Of a DNA stretch of 64,000 nucleotides, positions 37,121-46,038 are shown in pieces. Every line of letters starts with the position of its first letter. The stretch's first letter is position 1. The position numbers and the translations under genes were made by a program. The stretch covers positions 88,430 to 152,429 of the forward strand of contig NZ_JAQGEI010000009.1 in NCBI RefSeq assembly GCF_029017505.1, written 5' to 3'. Under the pieces are notes generated by a model. It ran no database searches and was not told the origin of the DNA. It saw only the letters and a list, made by a program, of their open reading frames with translations. The DNA comes from Sedimenticola hydrogenitrophicus (GTDB taxonomy: Bacteria; Pseudomonadota; Gammaproteobacteria; Chromatiales; Chromatiaceae).

Positions 37121-37621
37121 TCAAATGGATTTGAGTGGAAGGAACAAGCATTGGTTTCCTGAACTGAGAGGCGAGAAACCGAATTGTTCATAAAAGCGCT
37201 GTGCTCGCTCATCGATGGCATCGACGACCATGGCATAAATGGCGATCTCATCGCTGACGGCCAGCGTTCGCTTGATGGCGTCGACCAGCAACATTTTCCC
37301 CACCCCATGACTCTGAGCCGCTTGATTTACCGCTAACCTGCCAAGCAACGCTGCTGGAACAGGATGGCGGGGGAGTTTACGAGTGAGAGCTTCAGGCAAC
37401 TGACTGAGTTCAATCGACAGGGTGGAGAGAGTGTAGTAGCCCACAATACTATTCGGCTGCTCCACCGTAGTTGCCACAAATACCCGGCTGACACGGCGCT
37501 TCACATCTTGACGGGCCTGCTTTTGAATGTAGTCATCCAGTGAGGCTACACCGCAATGGAATCCAGGTCTGTCGTGATCACTATCCAGCGGTCGTATGAC
37601 CAAATTTGAATAATCGGTCAT
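37121..37621 (-). CDS. GNAT-family toxin (TacT-like)
   Basis: 166-residue acetyltransferase. The acetyl-CoA loop is LAVNQAAQSHGVGKMLL near residue 93, and QFGFSPL near 145 closes the fold. TacT/AtaT-type toxins acetylate the amino group of charged tRNAs and stop translation. Its ATG overlaps the stop of the DUF1778 protein (ATGA), the standard antitoxin-first order. The complete fold suggests it is active. Confidence 0.88.
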   Translation of the reverse strand: MTDYSNLVIRPLDSDHDRPGFHCGVASLDDYIQKQARQDVKRRVSRVFVATTVEQPNSIVGYYTLSTLSIELSQLPEALTRKLPRHPVPAALLGRLAVNQAAQSHGVGKMLLVDAIKRTLAVSDEIAIYAMVVDAIDERAQRFYEQFGFSPLSSGNQCLFLPLKSI

Positions 37622-37905
37622 TTGCTGGTGACGCGCTGATCATGTTCCTCGAAGGCGGCTACCAGTTTTTTGTTGAAGCGGATCGGCTTGACCAGTGCAT
37701 TGAAGAAGACTTCGGAGTCTCGGCTATTCAAGCTCATGACTTCGTGCTCATGAATGGTTTTTTCGGCATGTGCCAATGCACTGGTCAGGATGAAATTGCT
37801 AACGGTCTTGCCTTCAAAGCTCGCGGCGCGCTCCAGTGCCCTCTTAGCGCTGTGTTTCAACCGGAGATTGATACGTTCTTGTTTGGTGTCTGTGGCTACA
37901 CTCAT
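37618..37905 (-). CDS. DUF1778 antitoxin (TacA-like)
   Basis: 95-residue ribbon-helix-helix antitoxin: RINLRLKHSAKRALERAASFEGKTVSNFIL is the DNA-binding segment, followed by HEHEVMSLNSRDSEVFFNALVKP, the toxin-neutralising region found in DUF1778 proteins. It neutralises the GNAT toxin directly downstream and should repress the pair. Confidence 0.9.
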   Translation of the reverse strand: MSVATDTKQERINLRLKHSAKRALERAASFEGKTVSNFILTSALAHAEKTIHEHEVMSLNSRDSEVFFNALVKPIRFNKKLVAAFEEHDQRVTSK

Positions 37906-38051
37906 GGTGAATACCCTTCGTCGACGTGGATAATGTGAGATAAATGTACGTCATAATGGTGCCTTTTACAACCATCGCGACGGAAGGGGCAGTGGATCAT
38001 TGGGGGGCGGGGCCAGGGAGGCCCGGATACACAACATGAGGATGCAGACTG

Positions 38052-38354
38052 ATGGCGCACAGCGATCGCGGCAGCCAGTACGCGTCAGCACTGTACCAGA
38101 AGACGCTCCAGGAGCATGAGTTCGTCTGCAGCATGAGTCGCAAAGGCAACTGCTGGGACAACGCACCTGCCGAGAGTTTTTTCCACACCCTGAAAACGGA
38201 GCTGGTCCACCATCGCCGGTACCAAACCCGAGAGGAAGCGAAGCAGGAAATATTCGAGTATATCGAGGTGTTCTACAGCCGTCAGAGACGCCATTCGACT
38301 ATCGACTACCAGACCCCTATGGGGTATGAGCAAGACCGCCGGGATGCCGCGTGA
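38052..38354 (+). mobile_element. IS3-family transposase remnant (C-terminal 100 aa)
   Basis: The frame gives [46 protein letters not shown], the end of the DDE integrase core of IS3 OrfB with the second Asp and the Glu. The N-terminal part, OrfA and the left end are missing, so it cannot transpose. It lies between the GNAT pair and a repeat cluster, evidence of past IS traffic in the coaE-pilD gap. No feature is evident in 37906-38051. Confidence 0.85.
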
Positions 38355-38383
38355 TTTTTTGTCCGGAAAGGCCTTGCCGCATC

Positions 38384-38524
38384 ATTCTCGGCTCCGTAAA
38401 CGGTACGTCCCTGTACCACTCCTCACCAATGCTCTGGTGGATGCGCTGTCGCTTATCCACCCTACAAATCCGTGTTTGGGGTAATCAGTTGCGTAGGGTG
38501 GATAAGCTGGTAGGCGCATCCACC
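38384..38524. repeat. 41-bp module plus two REP halves
   Basis: Module at 38384-38424 (GCTCCGTAAACGGTACGTCC). Next come a right half (GGTGGATGCGCTGTCGCTTATCCACCCTAC type) ending at 38465 and a left half starting at 38493, so two half elements face each other. Confidence 0.7.
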
Positions 38525-38652
38525 TGTGGTCCTGAGTGCAATGCCTGCCCAAATGATCCGCTACGTTACGTTGTTCAGTTCCACCTCTGTGTCCTCTGTG
38601 CCTCGGGGTGCATTGGAGGGGCCTTAATGGACGCTTCGGGTGAGTTGTTACC

Positions 38653-38718
38653 ATTGAAGATGACAAACTCATCGTGCTTGTGTTGCGTGTGGGGCATCGT
38701 AAAGCTGTCTACAAGTAA
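38653..38718 (+). pseudogene. 3' remnant of a relE toxin gene (copy 2)
   Basis: The same 22 codons as at 36520-36585, with one silent change and TAA instead of TAG as stop. No upstream part of the gene is present. It shows that a chunk containing a relE tail was duplicated 2.1 kb away. Confidence 0.7.
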
Positions 38719-38758
38719 ACCATCTTCTCCCGGCTTCCCCCAGTCCGGTAACTGGGCC

Positions 38759-39061
38759 GGGTGCAATCGAAAGTGTTGATAAGCAAAAGCTAATACAGAT
38801 GGGCATCTGGAAGCATTGAGTGTACACAAGGATGGGAACGTTTACTGGAAGGAGCCAACTACCCCAGCACCGTAGCCTGGATGAAGCCGCCATCGCCGAA
38901 ACCGGAACGATCATGTGTGCCCGCGGCGGCGTAATCCGGGTTTTGGGTCAGACCCCGGGCAATGCCCCGGATTACGCCCGTCTGGGGTTGCGTGTCTGTC
39001 GGGCTTTTGTGGGGCGGGCTTCATCCAGGCTACAAACTAACCCACACTTTCGATTGCACCC
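38759..39061. mobile_element. 303-bp composite element enclosing the second 162-bp MITE
   Basis: Perfect 18-bp inverted arms GGGTGCAATCGAAAGTGT (38759-38776) and ACACTTTCGATTGCACCC (39044-39061) enclose the 162-bp element at 38872-39033, whose own 17-bp ends are perfect. The outer text CCGGTAACTG occurs on both sides. No ORF of note. It borders the 3' end of pilD. Confidence 0.6.
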
Positions 39062-39115
39062 AACTGGGTCCGGTAACTGCGTCGTTTGCAACCGCCCGCC
39101 CGCGCCGCACAAGAC

Positions 39116-39994
39116 TCAGGCCAATCCCGCCCACTGCAGATAGGCCGCGTTGATCCGCTCACCCCAGATCAGGCTGATCCAGCCCGCCGCCGCCAGATAG
39201 GGACCGAAGGGAATGGGGATATTACGATCGCGCCCGCGGATCAGGATCAGCAGGATCCCCACCACCGCACCGACCACGGAGGAGAGCAGGATAATCTGCA
39301 CCAGTGACTGCCAGCCGAACCAGGCGCCGAACAGCGCGAACAGCTTGAAATCGCCATAGCCCATGCCCTCCTTGCCGGTAATCAGCTTGAACAGCTGGAA
39401 CACCACCCACAATGAGAGATAACCGGCCGCAGCGCCGATAATCGCCGAGTGGCTGTCGGTGAAGACGCCGAACAGACTGAGCAGCAGGCCAAGCCAGAGC
39501 ATCGGCAGAACAATGGAATCCGGCAGCAGCTGCTCATCAAAATCGATCAGGGTCAGGGAGATCAGCGCCCAGGTCAGCGGGAGTGCCGCGACCGTCTGCC
39601 AACTGAAGCCGAAATGGAGCACCACCGCCAGCGAGAGCAGGCCGGTGGCCAGTTCAACCAGCGGATAACGGGCTGAAATCGGCTGCTTGCACGCGGAACA
39701 CCGACCCCGCAGCAGCAGCCAGCTAATCACCGGGATATTCTCCCAGGCACGGATTCTGTGGCCGCAATGGGGGCAGCTGGAGCCGGGGCGGCTCAGGGTC
39801 AATGACGGGGAGGGCTCCCCGGAGTCCGTATCGAGATCGAGGAACTCATGGCACTGCTGCCGCCAGCCTGCCTCCATCATCTTGGGCAGACGGTAGGCCA
39901 CCACGTTGAGAAAGCTGCCGACGAACAGGCCGAGGAGCGTGCCGGTAAAGGCAAAGAGCAGCGGGCTTTGCTGGAAAACCGAAAGCAGGTTCAT
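39116..39994 (-). CDS. pilD: type IV prepilin peptidase / N-methyltransferase
   Basis: Inner-membrane aspartic protease that cleaves and methylates prepilins. The N-terminal zinc domain has CPHCGHRIRAWENIP and CSACKQPISARYPLVE; catalytic aspartates are in LIDFDEQLLPD and GYGDFKL(F). About eight membrane helices, 292 aa. It should process PilA at 58 kb. It is the last gene of pilB-pilC-pilD. Confidence 0.96.
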   Translation of the reverse strand: MNLLSVFQQSPLLFAFTGTLLGLFVGSFLNVVAYRLPKMMEAGWRQQCHEFLDLDTDSGEPSPSLTLSRPGSSCPHCGHRIRAWENIPVISWLLLRGRCSACKQPISARYPLVELATGLLSLAVVLHFGFSWQTVAALPLTWALISLTLIDFDEQLLPDSIVLPMLWLGLLLSLFGVFTDSHSAIIGAAAGYLSLWVVFQLFKLITGKEGMGYGDFKLFALFGAWFGWQSLVQIILLSSVVGAVVGILLILIRGRDRNIPIPFGPYLAAAGWISLIWGERINAAYLQWAGLA

Positions 39995-40027
39995 TAATAG
40001 AGCTGAATACTTTGTTTAACCATGGTT

Positions 40028-41269
40028 TTAGACAACAGCTGCCATCTTGAAGATCGGCAGGTACATGGCCACCACCAGGCCGCCCACCAGGGTGCCGAGG
40101 ATCACCATGATAAAGGGCTCCAGCAGGCTGCTGAGCGCGTCAACCGCATTGTCCACTTCCTCTTCAAAGAAGTCCGCCACCTTGGTCAGCATATTATCCA
40201 GTGCGCCCGATTCTTCACCAATCGCCACCATCTGGATGACCATGTGGGGAAACAGCTGTTGCTGTTTCATCGAAAGCTGGAGTGATTGGCCGGTCGCCAC
40301 ATCCTCACGCATGCGCATGACGGCATCACTGTAGATGGTGTTACCGGTCGCACCGGCCACGGATTCCAGCGCTTCGACGAGCGGCACGCCGGCGGCAAAC
40401 ATGGTTGCAAGGGTGCGGGAAAACCGGGCGATGGATGCCTTATTCAGGATAACCCCGATTATGGGTGTTTTGAGCAGCGCTCGATCGATAAATTGGCGCA
40501 TCTTTCGCGAGCGTTTAAAGGTGTATGAAAAACTATAGACAGCGATAATAATAGCGCCCAGCAGTAGCCACCAATAGCTTGTCATCCATCGGGACAACGC
40601 AATAACCATTTTTGTGAACGCGGGCAGGTCCCCACCAAAGCTGGAGAAGAGGCTCTCAAATTGGGGGATAACAAAAATCATAATAAGCGCCGTTACCATG
40701 AAGGCAACGATGATTACGGCGGCCGGGTAAAATAGCGCCTTCTTGATTTTCCCCTTCAGCGATTCGGTCTTCTCCTTGTAGGTGGCGATTTTATCCAGAA
40801 GGGCTTCAAGTACACCGGCCGCTTCACCGGCGCGTACCAGATTGCAGAACAGATCATCAAAATAGAGCGGGTGTTTTGCCAATGCCTCGGCCAGCGCGGT
40901 ACCGCCTTCGACATCCGCTTTTATCGAAAGAAGCAGATCCTGCATGGACGGGTTATCATGACCGCGACCTACAATATCGAATGCCTGTACCAGCGGCACG
41001 CCCGCTTCCATCATGGTGGAGAGCTGCCGGGAGAAAACCGCAATATCGCCAGCAGTGATCTTCTTTTTTGTGTTGAAAATAGCAGTTGCTTTTTTCTTCA
41101 CTTTTAATGGATTAATACCCTGCCTTCTAAGGTCGGCCCGCACCAGCGCCAGGGAGGCGGCACGCGATTCTCCCTTGATTCGCTTGCCATGCCTGTCAGC
41201 ACCCTCCCAGCTGTAAACATAGGCCTTTTCGGCCTTGGGGGCTTTTTTTGCAGCGGTAGCGGTGGCCAT
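40028..41269 (-). CDS. pilC: type IV pilus inner-membrane platform protein
   Basis: GspF-family platform that couples PilB/PilT to pilus assembly. Two T2SSF domains (about residues 80-200 and 285-400), three hydrophobic segments, and the N-terminal YVYSWEGADRHGKRIKGE are typical. 413 aa. It follows pilB by 5 bp. Confidence 0.96.
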   Translation of the reverse strand: MATATAAKKAPKAEKAYVYSWEGADRHGKRIKGESRAASLALVRADLRRQGINPLKVKKKATAIFNTKKKITAGDIAVFSRQLSTMMEAGVPLVQAFDIVGRGHDNPSMQDLLLSIKADVEGGTALAEALAKHPLYFDDLFCNLVRAGEAAGVLEALLDKIATYKEKTESLKGKIKKALFYPAAVIIVAFMVTALIMIFVIPQFESLFSSFGGDLPAFTKMVIALSRWMTSYWWLLLGAIIIAVYSFSYTFKRSRKMRQFIDRALLKTPIIGVILNKASIARFSRTLATMFAAGVPLVEALESVAGATGNTIYSDAVMRMREDVATGQSLQLSMKQQQLFPHMVIQMVAIGEESGALDNMLTKVADFFEEEVDNAVDALSSLLEPFIMVILGTLVGGLVVAMYLPIFKMAAVV

Positions 41270-41274
41270 ATCGG

Positions 41275-42987
41275 TTAATCCTTGGTAACCCTGTTGATTT
41301 CTTCCAGGCTGGTGATGCCTGCCCTGATCTTGTTCAATCCAGCTTCCCTGAGGGTGAGAATGCCCTCATCCCTTGACTGTTGTTCCAGTTGCAATGAGTT
41401 ACACCCCTCCATCACCAGTTTTTCCATGGCTGAGGAGATGGGCATGATCTGAAATATACCAACACGCCCCTTGTAACCCAGAGTGCAGCGGTCACATCCT
41501 ACGGCTTTATAGACAGTAAGGTGTTTCAGTTCAGCCTCTTTGAAGCCTTCTTCGAGAAGCGCTTCTCGGGGGATCTCGTCCGTGGTCTTGCAGTGTTCAC
41601 AGAGTCGTCTGGCCAGACGCTGGGCCATGATCAGTAGCACAGACGATGCAATATTGAAGGGCGGTATGCCCATGTTGGCCAGGCGTGTCAGGGTTTGCGG
41701 GGCGTCGTTGGTGTGCAGGGTCGAGAGTACCAGGTGGCCGGTCTGGGCCGCCTTGACGGCGATTTCCGCCGTCTCCAGGTCGCGGATCTCACCCACCATC
41801 ACAATATCGGGATCCTGGCGCAGGAAGGCGCGGAGCGCTTCGGCGAAGGTTAGTCCGGTCCTGACATTCACATTCACCTGGTTGATGCCCGCCACCTGGA
41901 TTTCCACCGGGTCCTCGGCGGTTGAGATGTTCACCCCTTCACTGTTCAGCATATTCAATGCCGTATAGAGGGAGACCGTCTTACCGCTGCCGGTCGGTCC
42001 GGTGACCAGGATCATGCCATAGGGCTTCTTGATCGCCGTCTCGAACAGCCGCTGTTGCTCCGGTTCAAAGCCGAGTGCCTCGATACCCAATTGCGCGCTG
42101 GCCGGGTCGAGAATACGCAAAACCACTTTTTCCCCGTACAAAGTGGGGCAGGTGTTGACACGGAAATCGATGGCCCGGTTGCGGGAAAGCTTCATCTTGA
42201 TGCGGCCGTCCTGGGGAACACGCCGCTCGGCGATGTTCATGCGGGACATCACCTTGATGCGGGCGGTCAGGCGCGAGGCGATGTTGATCGGCGGAGAGGC
42301 GACTTCATGCAGAATACCGTCCTGGCGCAATCTGACCCGGAAGGTCTTTTCATAGGGCTCAAAGTGAATATCCGATGCCCCGCGGTTGATGGCATCGAGC
42401 AGCATCTTGTTGACAAACCGGACCACCGGGGCGTCGTCGACATCCAGATCACCCTCTTTTTTCTGGGTATCCGGTTCCCCGGAAGAGATGTCCAGATTGT
42501 CCAGATCCGCATCCAGCAGATCCGACATGCTGGTGTCCTTGGCTTCCAGCGCAATCTCAATCGCCCGAACCAGTTTTTCCTCTTCCACCACGATCGCCTC
42601 GATCGCCAGTCCTGTGTGGAACTTGATCTCATCGAGGCCCTGGATATTGGTGGGGTCTGAAACGGCCAGGAAGAGTCGATTGCCGCGGCGGAAAATCGGC
42701 AGGGCATGGTGTATGCGAATAAGTTTTTCGTCAACCAGCCCTATCGGCGCGAGGGCCATGTCGAGCGCTTCGAGCTGAAACAGTGGTACCCCGAACTCCT
42801 GGGAAGCCGAAAGGGCGATGTTGTTGCTGCCTACGAGTTTGTTTTCGACCAGGTAGGTGACGAATTGCTGGCGTTTTTTTGCGGACTCTAAAACGGATTT
42901 TTGCGCAACCTCGTCGGATAACAGGTTGTCCTCGACAAGCCGGCGAGGTAGACCACTCAATGCTATTTTCTGGGTTGCTGTTGTCAT
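41275..42987 (-). CDS. pilB: type IV pilus assembly ATPase
   Basis: Hexameric extension motor. N-terminal GspE-N domains (1-150), Walker A GPTGSGKTVS near 330, Asp box and Walker B VGEIRDLETAEIA, His box GHLVLSTLHTND, and the zinc site CEHC ... CDRC. I start at ATG 42987 (MTTATQKIALSGLPRRL) rather than the TTG three codons upstream. 570 aa. In many relatives pilA lies divergently next to it; here a toxin-antitoxin pair and a 14-kb glycan locus intervene. Confidence 0.96.
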   Translation of the reverse strand: MTTATQKIALSGLPRRLVEDNLLSDEVAQKSVLESAKKRQQFVTYLVENKLVGSNNIALSASQEFGVPLFQLEALDMALAPIGLVDEKLIRIHHALPIFRRGNRLFLAVSDPTNIQGLDEIKFHTGLAIEAIVVEEEKLVRAIEIALEAKDTSMSDLLDADLDNLDISSGEPDTQKKEGDLDVDDAPVVRFVNKMLLDAINRGASDIHFEPYEKTFRVRLRQDGILHEVASPPINIASRLTARIKVMSRMNIAERRVPQDGRIKMKLSRNRAIDFRVNTCPTLYGEKVVLRILDPASAQLGIEALGFEPEQQRLFETAIKKPYGMILVTGPTGSGKTVSLYTALNMLNSEGVNISTAEDPVEIQVAGINQVNVNVRTGLTFAEALRAFLRQDPDIVMVGEIRDLETAEIAVKAAQTGHLVLSTLHTNDAPQTLTRLANMGIPPFNIASSVLLIMAQRLARRLCEHCKTTDEIPREALLEEGFKEAELKHLTVYKAVGCDRCTLGYKGRVGIFQIMPISSAMEKLVMEGCNSLQLEQQSRDEGILTLREAGLNKIRAGITSLEEINRVTKD

Positions 42988-43504
42988 CTGGATCAAGTTT
43001 TGTGGACAGTGTTATGGCCTGGGTTGGATGATTATAACGTCTGGAACACGCCTGCCGACTATTCTATCGGCACCTTCTCTCAGTATTTTACCTTTAAATG
43101 ATGAAAACTATACCCTTTCCAGGCCTAATAGCCAATTATGGATTATTTTTCAAGTTGTTTGTGTTATTTAGACCGCAACTTATTGTTTTTTAATAATGGC
43201 AGTATACGAAAACATTGGCTATTTACCAGTCAGGTGTTGTCTGAGGCAGTGCTCTTGAAGTGGCTCCCGCCATCCTACGCCGGAGACCCGCAGGGCAGGT
43301 CTAGCCCACCAATCCGCCCCATGGAGCACCGAATGACTAAACAGCCGGCCACCCGCAACCGAGCTACGCTACTTCGGCTGTCGTAGGGTGCCGGTGAGCC
43401 TGCGAACTGCACTATTCATACCCCCTTTGATTGGCGTTATTCCGCACATTGCAGGAGCGATGATGACGGTGTATAAACACATATACACCCATTGGAGATC
43501 CTCT
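42988..43504. other. spacer between pilB and the RHH/PIN pair
   Basis: AT-rich near pilB, where its promoter must lie, and GC-rich from 43255 on. A left half-repeat GTAGGGTGCCGGTGAGCC sits at 43385-43402. Perfect 7-bp arms GTGTATA and TATACAC are at 43469-43488. No gene is supported. Confidence 0.5.
43469..43488 (+). promoter_or_regulatory. candidate operator of the RHH/PIN module
   Basis: Perfect inverted repeat GTGTATA - AACACA - TATACAC, 16 bp before the antitoxin ATG and next to its GGAGA ribosome site. It is the expected place and form for an autoregulatory ribbon-helix-helix operator. Confidence 0.5.
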
Positions 43505-43744
43505 ATGAATACAGTCCGTTGGAATGTCGCCGTATCAGCAGATACCGATCAGTCGCTCCGAATGTTTTTGGCCAGCCAGGGCGGCGGTAAAAAAGGCGAC
43601 TTGTCCCGTTTTATTGAAGAGGCGGTGCGTTCCCATATCCTGGAGTTAGTCGCTGAACAGGTCAAATCCTCAAATGAGGGAGTCGGTGAAGAAGATCTGA
43701 GCACCCTAGTGGAAGAAGCTTTGGATTGGGCGCGTAATCGGTAA
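43505..43744 (+). CDS. antitoxin of PIN toxin (RHH-type)
   Basis: 79 residues: WNVAVSADTDQSLRMFLASQGGGKKGDLSRFIEEAVRSHIL is a ribbon-helix-helix-like DNA-binding part, followed by an acidic tail (EDLSTLVEEALDWARNR). It pairs with the PIN-domain gene whose ATG overlaps its TAA (TAATG). ATG 43505 is chosen over an upstream in-frame start because of the GGAGA site and length. Confidence 0.85.
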   Translation: MNTVRWNVAVSADTDQSLRMFLASQGGGKKGDLSRFIEEAVRSHILELVAEQVKSSNEGVGEEDLSTLVEEALDWARNR

Positions 43745-44160
43745 TGCGGGTTGTTCTGGATAGCAACATCTTATTCAGCGCCCTGATTTCCCCGCATGGT
43801 ACACCCAATAAGATTTATCGGGCGTGGCGGGCAGCACAATTCGAAATTGTGACCTCGACACATCAACTCGATGAAATACGTCGAGCTAGCCGTTACCCGA
43901 AACTTCAGGCCGTATTGCAGCCAGCGAAAGTGGGCACCATGCTTAATAACCTGCAACATTCCATCGTCTTGGAACAATTGACCATGACCGAGGAAGCCGA
44001 TGATCCAAATGATGCCTTTTTGTTAGCTATGGCCATTGCAGGAAAAGCTGATTATCTGGTGACCGGTGATCGCCGGGCTGGCATGCTACAACGAGGGCAT
44101 ATTGGCAGAACCCGGATAGTTGCCCCGGCACTGTTTTGTTCAGAGGTCATAGCCAAATGA
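43744..44160 (+). CDS. PIN-domain ribonuclease toxin
   Basis: 138-residue PIN nuclease of the COG1569 type. Acidic metal residues are visible in VVLDSNILFSAL (D6), HQLDEI, DDPNDAFLLAMA and YLVTGDRRAG. Such toxins cleave RNA, often tRNA or rRNA. All four acidic positions are present, so it is probably active. It forms an antitoxin-first operon with the gene upstream. Confidence 0.87.
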   Translation: MRVVLDSNILFSALISPHGTPNKIYRAWRAAQFEIVTSTHQLDEIRRASRYPKLQAVLQPAKVGTMLNNLQHSIVLEQLTMTEEADDPNDAFLLAMAIAGKADYLVTGDRRAGMLQRGHIGRTRIVAPALFCSEVIAK

Positions 44161-44225
44161 TTTGCTCAGGTATTGCTTTCTGGTCTGGGATTTAAGCTCG
44201 TCATGGCGCCGTTTTTTAGCTGTTA

Positions 44226-44996
44226 TCACCGGCGCCGTTTCAAATAACCGTCTGGTGCGACTGTGATGAGCAGTTTATGTTGAATGCTCTTGTCGATCTC
44301 GAATTCCGAATGCTCGCTCAGATACTTCCAGACAGCGGTCTTGGGGTTATCTCCTGGCCCCCATGGGCGATCAGGGAACATGTCGGCGGGCATGTCTTCC
44401 ACTACGGTATCGAACACCACGCAATAGCTGTCGACGCTCGCTAGAGGGGCGTAGGCTTGCAGTTCTGCCAATACGTGATCATGGGTGTGGTTACTATCCA
44501 GGCAGACGAGCACGCGTGAAAAGTTGGTCGCAATGGCGTGGACCTGCTCGATGATATCGGGGGAAATACTGGAGCCCTCAATCATCTCAATACGCGAGGA
44601 CAAGGGGTGTGCCTCAATGGCGGATCGATTGTGTGCGCGGATGTCAATGTCAATGCCAAGTACTTTGCGTAGCGAGAACTTTGGGTCGATCGTTTCGCCC
44701 CTCTCGATTGCATCGTACATGTCCAGCAGTGCGAGCATGGACGCACTGAAAATCAGCGATCCTCCATGGGCGATGCCGGTTTCAATGATAAGATCTGGTT
44801 TGATTTCCCAGATCAGTTCCTGCATCGCTATGATGTCCTGCGGGTACTGAATGATGGGGCGACCTTGCCAAGAGAAATTGTAGGAGTACTTAGACATGAT
44901 TGAGGCACGCATGAATTCAATCGATGAATCACACAGTCGCTTGTCTGATGTAACGGCTACAATTCGTTCGGCCACTTCTTGTTGAAATTCATTCAC
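44226..44996 (-). CDS. CmcI/RhmA-family methyltransferase (cephalosporin hydroxylase family)
   Basis: About 256 residues with the family core IIETGIAHGGSLIFSASML (SAM loop), GIDIDIRAHNR and LVCLDSNHTHDHV. Despite the family name, characterised bacterial relatives O-methylate sugars. As last gene of the sugar locus it probably methylates a hydroxyl of the finished sugar or glycan. GTG 44996 overlaps the previous stop; an ATG at 45023 is possible but overlaps more. Confidence 0.8.
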   Translation of the reverse strand: MNEFQQEVAERIVAVTSDKRLCDSSIEFMRASIMSKYSYNFSWQGRPIIQYPQDIIAMQELIWEIKPDLIIETGIAHGGSLIFSASMLALLDMYDAIERGETIDPKFSLRKVLGIDIDIRAHNRSAIEAHPLSSRIEMIEGSSISPDIIEQVHAIATNFSRVLVCLDSNHTHDHVLAELQAYAPLASVDSYCVVFDTVVEDMPADMFPDRPWGPGDNPKTAVWKYLSEHSEFEIDKSIQHKLLITVAPDGYLKRRR

Positions 44997-46038
44997 GATC
45001 AACTCCAATATAGTTATATGCATTGTCGGTGAATTGTATGATTTCTTCTAAATAGTTTGAATTCATCACATAAATCAGAGAATCCTTGGACAAGTCCGCC
45101 AGTGCCGCCTTGGGTGATTGGACCCGCAATCCGGTACCTGGCAGATACCTTCCTTGTTTTGCTGGATTGATGTCGATCACAGTGTGGACTGGAAATCCGG
45201 CTCGTTCCTTGAGCAGTGCGAAAATGACACCTTTTGAAGCGCCGCCCCAAATGGCAGTCTGATTCTGGTCAATACGGGGTGGTTCAGTAATAGTATTTGT
45301 GAAATCAGCGGGGAAGATAACTCGGTCATTTACATCGATCTGCGGTTTTCTGAGCGATGCGAGATCTGCAACTACATAGAGGTACTGGCCTCCAAAGGAC
45401 CGTCCACTATCGATGATGTGGCCGAACATCCGGTCAAAGTCAGATAGCCTGAAATAATTGACGTGCTCGTAGAACACATCAAACCAGGCGCGGTGCGCAC
45501 ATATCCAATCAAAGCACGGCACCTCGATATAAATCTTGCCGTGACCGCCATTTGCCAACTTCAGTTGTTCTAGAAAACTAACAGGATTTTCAATATGCTC
45601 AAGAACATGGCGAAGAATCAAGCCTTGAGCTTGCTCCATAACGCCAGGTGCAAAGTATCCGCGTTGTATTCGTGGGTTTGAACCTTCGTATGTCGGATCA
45701 AAGCCAGTGACATCAAATCCATTGGCTAGAAGCAGCTCCAGAAAATATCCCTTACCACATCCCACTTCGACCAAACGATCACGACCAATAGTTTGATCTA
45801 TGAGGCGAGTAACCTTATTGAGGTGTCGCTGAAACAATGAACTTACGGCCTGTTCATTTTGATAATGTTTGTCATAGATCATCAGTTCCGATTGAAACTC
45901 GGCATTGAAGACCAATCCCGTGTGCGCATCTTCCACAAGCCTTATATTGCCCTTTGGGCAATTTTTTGCTTCTTCGGCAGTTTGGTACATCCGGTTCTGA
46001 AAGATTGGAAGCCCATCCTGCTGATAGAGAAGCCTCAT
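44989..46038 (-). CDS. SAM-dependent methyltransferase with sugar C-methyltransferase-type C-terminal domain
   Basis: 349 residues. SAM motif LVEVGCGKGYFLELLLANG near 92, then RHVLEHIENPVSFLEQL, and a C-terminal Rossmann-like part AIWGASKGVIFALL ... HTVIDINPAKQGRYLPGTG like that of NDP-sugar C-methyltransferases. It differs from the next gene but one (46874) by lacking the N-terminal zinc domain. ATGA overlaps on both sides place it firmly in the operon. The acceptor is unknown. Confidence 0.8.
   Translation of the reverse strand: MRLLYQQDGLPIFQNRMYQTAEEAKNCPKGNIRLVEDAHTGLVFNAEFQSELMIYDKHYQNEQAVSSLFQRHLNKVTRLIDQTIGRDRLVEVGCGKGYFLELLLANGFDVTGFDPTYEGSNPRIQRGYFAPGVMEQAQGLILRHVLEHIENPVSFLEQLKLANGGHGKIYIEVPCFDWICAHRAWFDVFYEHVNYFRLSDFDRMFGHIIDSGRSFGGQYLYVVADLASLRKPQIDVNDRVIFPADFTNTITEPPRIDQNQTAIWGGASKGVIFALLKERAGFPVHTVIDINPAKQGRYLPGTGLRVQSPKAALADLSKDSLIYVMNSNYLEEIIQFTDNAYNYIGVDRE

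Noticed and set aside
38575..38829. Minus-strand 84-codon ORF at the second relE tail
   Set aside because: It is the antisense of repeat and relE-remnant sequence and has no ribosome site.
44205..44236. Terminator between the convergent PIN toxin and CmcI-like gene
   Set aside because: Arms GGCGCCG and CGGCGCC pair, but the loop is 18 bases and one arm lies in the coding end, so support is too weak to list.
44226..44996. Beta-lactam antibiotic biosynthesis from the cephalosporin hydroxylase family name
   Set aside because: No other antibiotic gene is present; the family includes sugar O-methyltransferases, and the context is a sugar locus.
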